DNA of 64,000 bases, taken from positions 33,954-97,953 of the forward strand of contig JBAYRL010000007.1 in NCBI GenBank assembly GCA_041676705.1. Direction: 5' to 3'. Shown piece after piece: positions 61,364 through 64,000 of the stretch; within the stretch, counting starts at the first letter, position 1; each line of letters begins with the position of its first letter. Position numbers and translations under genes: made by a program. The notes under the pieces were generated by a model, which was given only the letters and a program-made list of their open reading frames with translations, searched no databases and had not been told where the DNA came from. This stretch comes from Acidimicrobiia bacterium (GTDB lineage Bacteria; Actinomycetota; Acidimicrobiia; Acidimicrobiales; SKKL01).

Positions 61364-62866
61364 TTAGGCAGCTGCTCGAAGTGTGGCACCAATCCAACCA
61401 GGTGGCACCCAAATTAAACGATGTGCTTCCACCTGAGAGGAGAAACCTTCGAGCCAGCTGGAAAGGGCTTCTAAGGCTTCGCTGTTGAGCCGGGTCGGTG
61501 GCTCGGGGGCAGCTGGCGTGGGCATTTCCGGTTCAACTTGGTTGTTGCTTGAACCGTTATTGGTGTTTTCCCCATCGCGGTCATCCGTATTGGCCGAGCT
61601 GGTGCCACCGTTTCCTTTGTCCGTCTCGGGGTCTGTTGCGCCGTCGGTTACGTTGATTGCGCCTTCGTCGTTTTCTGTTTCGTTGTCAGCTTCGTTGCCG
61701 TTTTCGTTGTCGGTTTCGTTGGCTTCGGGTGATTCCACGAGATCGGCCAGGCGTAGAGTGACGCCCCATGAGAACATGCCCGGCGCTGGTAGTTCGCTTG
61801 CCTCGCGATAGCGGTGATCGGCGGCCCACCCGAGGGCTTGAGTCAAGTATTTTTCTGCTGTCGTGTATTGGCCTGGTGTGATGCGTCCTTCAGGGCTAGT
61901 ACTTCCAAGTTGAACCTGATCGATGACCACGATTTGGCCGGATATCTTGTCGTTGCAGGCATTCCCATCGGTCCAAGCGGAACGCCACGGAGCGGTGAAA
62001 GCACCGGTGCCGTACTGGTTCGTGGCGGATGCTAAATTAAGTTCTTCGCAAACCGGCGATACAACCCCTGTGACCTGCTGAAACGAGCGAATACTTGCGA
62101 TAGACATGGCGTTAGCCAAGCCAGTTGCGGTGGTGGTTTTCGGTCCAGGTGGATCGGCCATAGTTGCCAAACCTGAGAGCGTTCGAGGCGCGATCCCGCA
62201 GGCTCGAAATGCCTCGGTGGCTCGGAATACTTCACCATTGGTACGAGCGCTGATACCGATGGAGTGCCCATGGCTAATCAGCGTTCGAAGGGCGTGGGGG
62301 TGCAGCTCACAAAGTGCATTGGCCGGTCCGTAAGCGAACTCGAAACTGGCGGGAATGGCATGTTCGGTTAGCACGGCATCAACTTGAGCTAGCTGCGCCA
62401 AAATCGAGGTCATTCCCGATTCATCGATTGCCAACATGTCGGCTCCGAAATATGGTGCCCAGCTTGTTTCGTACCGGACGACCACCGAGAGCACGGCATG
62501 GAGTGGGGGAGGTTCCGGCTGGTCGCTGTCACTGTTGCTCGAGTTGCTGCCGCTGGTGCTACTGGAATTGCTGTCAGTGGTTTCGTTGTTCTCGTTCTCT
62601 GCTCCGTCGATGTCGTTTTCATCGGTATCCGACGAGGGGGCGCTGTAGCCGGTAATGGGCAGAGAAGGTATCGGCAGGCCGTTGTAGGTGTCGTCGTCCG
62701 ATTCGCCTAGGCCTGTGGCCCCTTCATTCGTGGCGGTTGTGGCGTCGGCGCTATTAGCGGTGTCATTGGCCGAATCTGAGGATGAGCTCACGCAGCTGGC
62801 CAAGCCGACGAGCAGAGCCATGCTGAACGCCAGCGCCGCTAGTTGTGTGAGTCTCTTTTGCCGCAC
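61364..62866 (-). CDS. large lipoprotein with low-complexity linkers, possibly polysaccharide deacetylase-like
   Basis: A 500-residue predicted lipoprotein. The leader ends in lipobox VGLASC. Residues ~25-120 are Ser/Asn/Asp-rich. A folded region from ~125 to 370 has a helix-strand-helix pattern recalling NodB deacetylases: VDAVLTEHAIPASFEF, then HALRTLISHGHSIGISART. The metal-binding Asp/His triad of true deacetylases is not visible, so activity is uncertain. Residues ~380-450 are again Asn/Glu/Asp-rich. The final ~50 residues form a conserved-looking helical end. GTG start with CATAAT 6 bases before it. Confidence 0.6.
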   Translation of the reverse strand: MRQKRLTQLAALAFSMALLVGLASCVSSSSDSANDTANSADATTATNEGATGLGESDDDTYNGLPIPSLPITGYSAPSSDTDENDIDGAENENNETTDSNSSSTSGSNSSNSDSDQPEPPPLHAVLSVVVRYETSWAPYFGADMLAIDESGMTSILAQLAQVDAVLTEHAIPASFEFAYGPANALCELHPHALRTLISHGHSIGISARTNGEVFRATEAFRACGIAPRTLSGLATMADPPGPKTTTATGLANAMSIASIRSFQQVTGVVSPVCEELNLASATNQYGTGAFTAPWRSAWTDGNACNDKISGQIVVIDQVQLGSTSPEGRITPGQYTTAEKYLTQALGWAADHRYREASELPAPGMFSWGVTLRLADLVESPEANETDNENGNEADNETENDEGAINVTDGATDPETDKGNGGTSSANTDDRDGENTNNGSSNNQVEPEMPTPAAPEPPTRLNSEALEALSSWLEGFSSQVEAHRLIWVPPGWIGATLRAAA

Positions 62867-62979
62867 TGTTTAATTATGGTCGCCGTCGCTGCTCAATACC
62901 CATCGGATTGTCTGTTGTCGATTGTCGCTGTTCCGGTTTCTTCGCTGAATCTTTGCCAGTCTTGTTGGCTTCACTAAGC

Positions 62980-63059
62980 CGGCCCATTCAGTTCGCGGCC
63001 CATTCAATTCGCAGCTCTTTCAGTTCACGGCTCTTTCGGCTAGCGGCTCTTTCGGCTAG
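62980..63059. repeat. five 16-bp tandem repeats
   Basis: Five contiguous 16-base units of the form CGGCTCTTTCGGCTAG, starting at 62980, 62996, 63012, 63028 and 63044. The last two are identical and the first three are diverged. Confidence 0.88.
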
Positions 63060-63250
63060 CCGGTCTGGTTAGCCCTCTTTATCCGAATTTCGCAGCACTT
63101 TGTCGCCACGCGGTGAGCTGATGTGCGCCTAGTTCACGTGCTAGTCACCTCTCCTCCCAGCTGACACGACATCCAGTTAACACAGAATCTTTTGAAAACA
63201 TCTAAAACCCCTGGCAACAGCCTAAAAAAGCCAAAACGCGTGAAAAAGTG

Positions 63251-63279
63251 TTGATATAAGAACAACCGTACGATACAAT
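63251..63279 (+). promoter_or_regulatory. near-consensus promoter giving a leaderless mRNA
   Basis: TTGATA at 63251-63256, 17-base spacer, TACAAT at 63274-63279. One mismatch to consensus in each box. The expected start of transcription, 7 bases after TACAAT, falls on the A of ATG 63286. Confidence 0.75.
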
Positions 63280-63285
63280 GAAGCA

Positions 63286-64000
63286 ATGAACGCCACACCG
63301 CCGCCTCCACCAGGAGGTGAAACCCAACCCAACCCCCAGCATCCGCTGTCCAAGTTCTTATCCCCGCCAAATCCCACAGCGCCGGTCGCGAACAGTTCGA
63401 CGCCAGGTCTCCCCACTCCGGTATTTAGTGCCACTCCAAATCCTGTCTCCCCAAGTTCTTGCTCCTTGGATGTCGACCTTGAGGCGATGTCGTCGGATGA
63501 GGTGAATCTTCGGTTTTTGGGTTTGGTGTCTGAGGTGGCTGATCTAGCTTCGCTTGTGGAGCCTGGTTTGTGGTCAGCGCCGGCCCAGGCTGAGGTTTTG
63601 GTTGGTTTGTTGGGTTTTCAAACTCAGATCGAGGCTGTGGTTTCTCAGCTGGCTGGGTTGGTGGATGCTTCTATGGTTTGGAGTGTTGATGGTTCGCGTT
63701 CTGCTGGGGCTTGGTTGGAGCGTCGTAGTGGTCGTGATCGTAAAGAAACCAATCAGGTCTTTAGAACCGGTCGTGATTTACGCGAGATGCCTGAAACCGA
63801 AAACGGTTTTGGTGCTGGGGTGTTGTCTGGTCGTCATGTGCGGGTTTTGGCTAAAGCTAAAAACAAGGTTCCCGGTTTGTTTGGGGAAGCTGAAGCAATG
63901 TTGGTGGAACAAGCCAACAAGTTGGTGTTCGCCGATTTTGTTCGTTTGGTTGATCATTGGGTGAAAATCGCTGACCCAGCTGCAGCAGAAATCGCAGCGC
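63286..64000 (+). CDS. DUF222-type (13E12 repeat family) protein, probably HNH endonuclease, 3' end beyond window
   Basis: Open from ATG 63286 to the window end, 238 codons, so partial. The first ~60 residues are Pro/Asn/Ser-rich and disordered. From about residue 66 (LEAMSSDEVNLRFLGLVSEV) it reads like the DUF222 region that precedes an HNH nuclease domain in many actinobacteria, with AGAWLERRSGRDRKETNQ and SGRHVRVLAKAKN. The HNH part would lie to the right and is not seen. Base use changes from C-rich to T/G-rich at about 63480. Start codon and promoter fit a leaderless mRNA. Confidence 0.75.
   Translation, partial: MNATPPPPPGGETQPNPQHPLSKFLSPPNPTAPVANSSTPGLPTPVFSATPNPVSPSSCSLDVDLEAMSSDEVNLRFLGLVSEVADLASLVEPGLWSAPAQAEVLVGLLGFQTQIEAVVSQLAGLVDASMVWSVDGSRSAGAWLERRSGRDRKETNQVFRTGRDLREMPETENGFGAGVLSGRHVRVLAKAKNKVPGLFGEAEAMLVEQANKLVFADFVRLVDHWVKIADPAAAEIAA

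Larger units (their letters stand above)
62867..63285. other. 419-base intergenic region between divergent genes
   Basis: No gene is visible. It contains a five-copy 16-bp repeat (62980-63059), listed separately, and at its right end a clear promoter for the DUF222 gene. The rest is A-rich near 63190-63245 and shows no obvious structure. Confidence 0.7.

Noticed and set aside
62980..63059. CRISPR array
   Set aside because: The 16-bp units are contiguous with no spacers, and no cas gene is near.
63554..63964. 136-codon frame near the right edge
   Set aside because: It is an alternative frame of the T/G-rich DUF222 gene, with a Trp/Val/Leu-rich peptide lacking any family sign.

Overview
The window looks like a chromosomal segment of a moderate-GC actinobacterium, probably of the Acidimicrobiia type (inference). 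The evidence is a fused E2/E1 2-oxoglutarate decarboxylase (Kgd), a UvrD2-like helicase with HRDC domain, an F420-type LLM oxidoreductase, a Rho factor with a large charged insertion, and many GTG starts. The block argS-lysA-hom-thrC-(...)-rho-rpmE-prfA-prmC-(...)-wecA-atp operon matches the order I recall from Mycobacterium tuberculosis. Two expected genes are missing from that block: homoserine kinase (thrB) and the Sua5/TsaC gene. I saw no IS element, prophage, CRISPR array or recognisable defence system.

Layout. 1-9.4 kb: kgd, exonuclease III, a thioesterase, uvrD2, an ACT-domain regulator, peptide deformylase and a bPH2/SHOCT membrane protein. 9.4-15.5 kb: LLM oxidoreductase, a diiron ferritin-like protein, a CaiB/BaiF CoA-transferase family protein, an iron-ADH-fold protein with a degenerate metal site, and CoxM/CoxS subunits without a large subunit. 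15.6-19.5 kb: a three-gene copper-handling lipoprotein operon (Sco1, PCuAC, small lipoprotein) and a PAS-GGDEF-EAL protein. 19.7-38.7 kb: tRNA-Arg(CCG) back to back with argS, then amino-acid biosynthesis, rho, L31, release factor and its methylase, rpiB, glyA and wecA. 38.9-46.8 kb: a complete F-type ATP synthase operon with two small I-type membrane proteins at its head.

46.8-52 kb holds one 1601-residue LPHTG-anchored surface protein behind a palindrome-rich leader, followed by a terminator and a perfect 21-bp inverted repeat. 52.1-61.3 kb: a 2H phosphoesterase-GNAT fusion with internal 36-bp repeats, a nitronate monooxygenase-like protein, class II fructose-bisphosphatase, a C-terminal J-domain protein, an alpha/beta hydrolase, an MFS transporter with a long N-terminal extension, a NifU-like protein and a MeaB GTPase. 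61.3-64 kb: a large lipoprotein, a repeat-bearing intergenic region and the 5' part of a DUF222-type gene cut by the window edge.

The most general signal I found is regulatory. At least thirteen transcription units start with a TAnnnT hexamer, usually TAGnnT, placed 6-7 bases upstream of a GTG or ATG with no Shine-Dalgarno sequence. This is the signature of leaderless mRNAs, and it decides several start codons. Genes inside operons instead carry clear AGGAG-like sites or overlap their neighbours.
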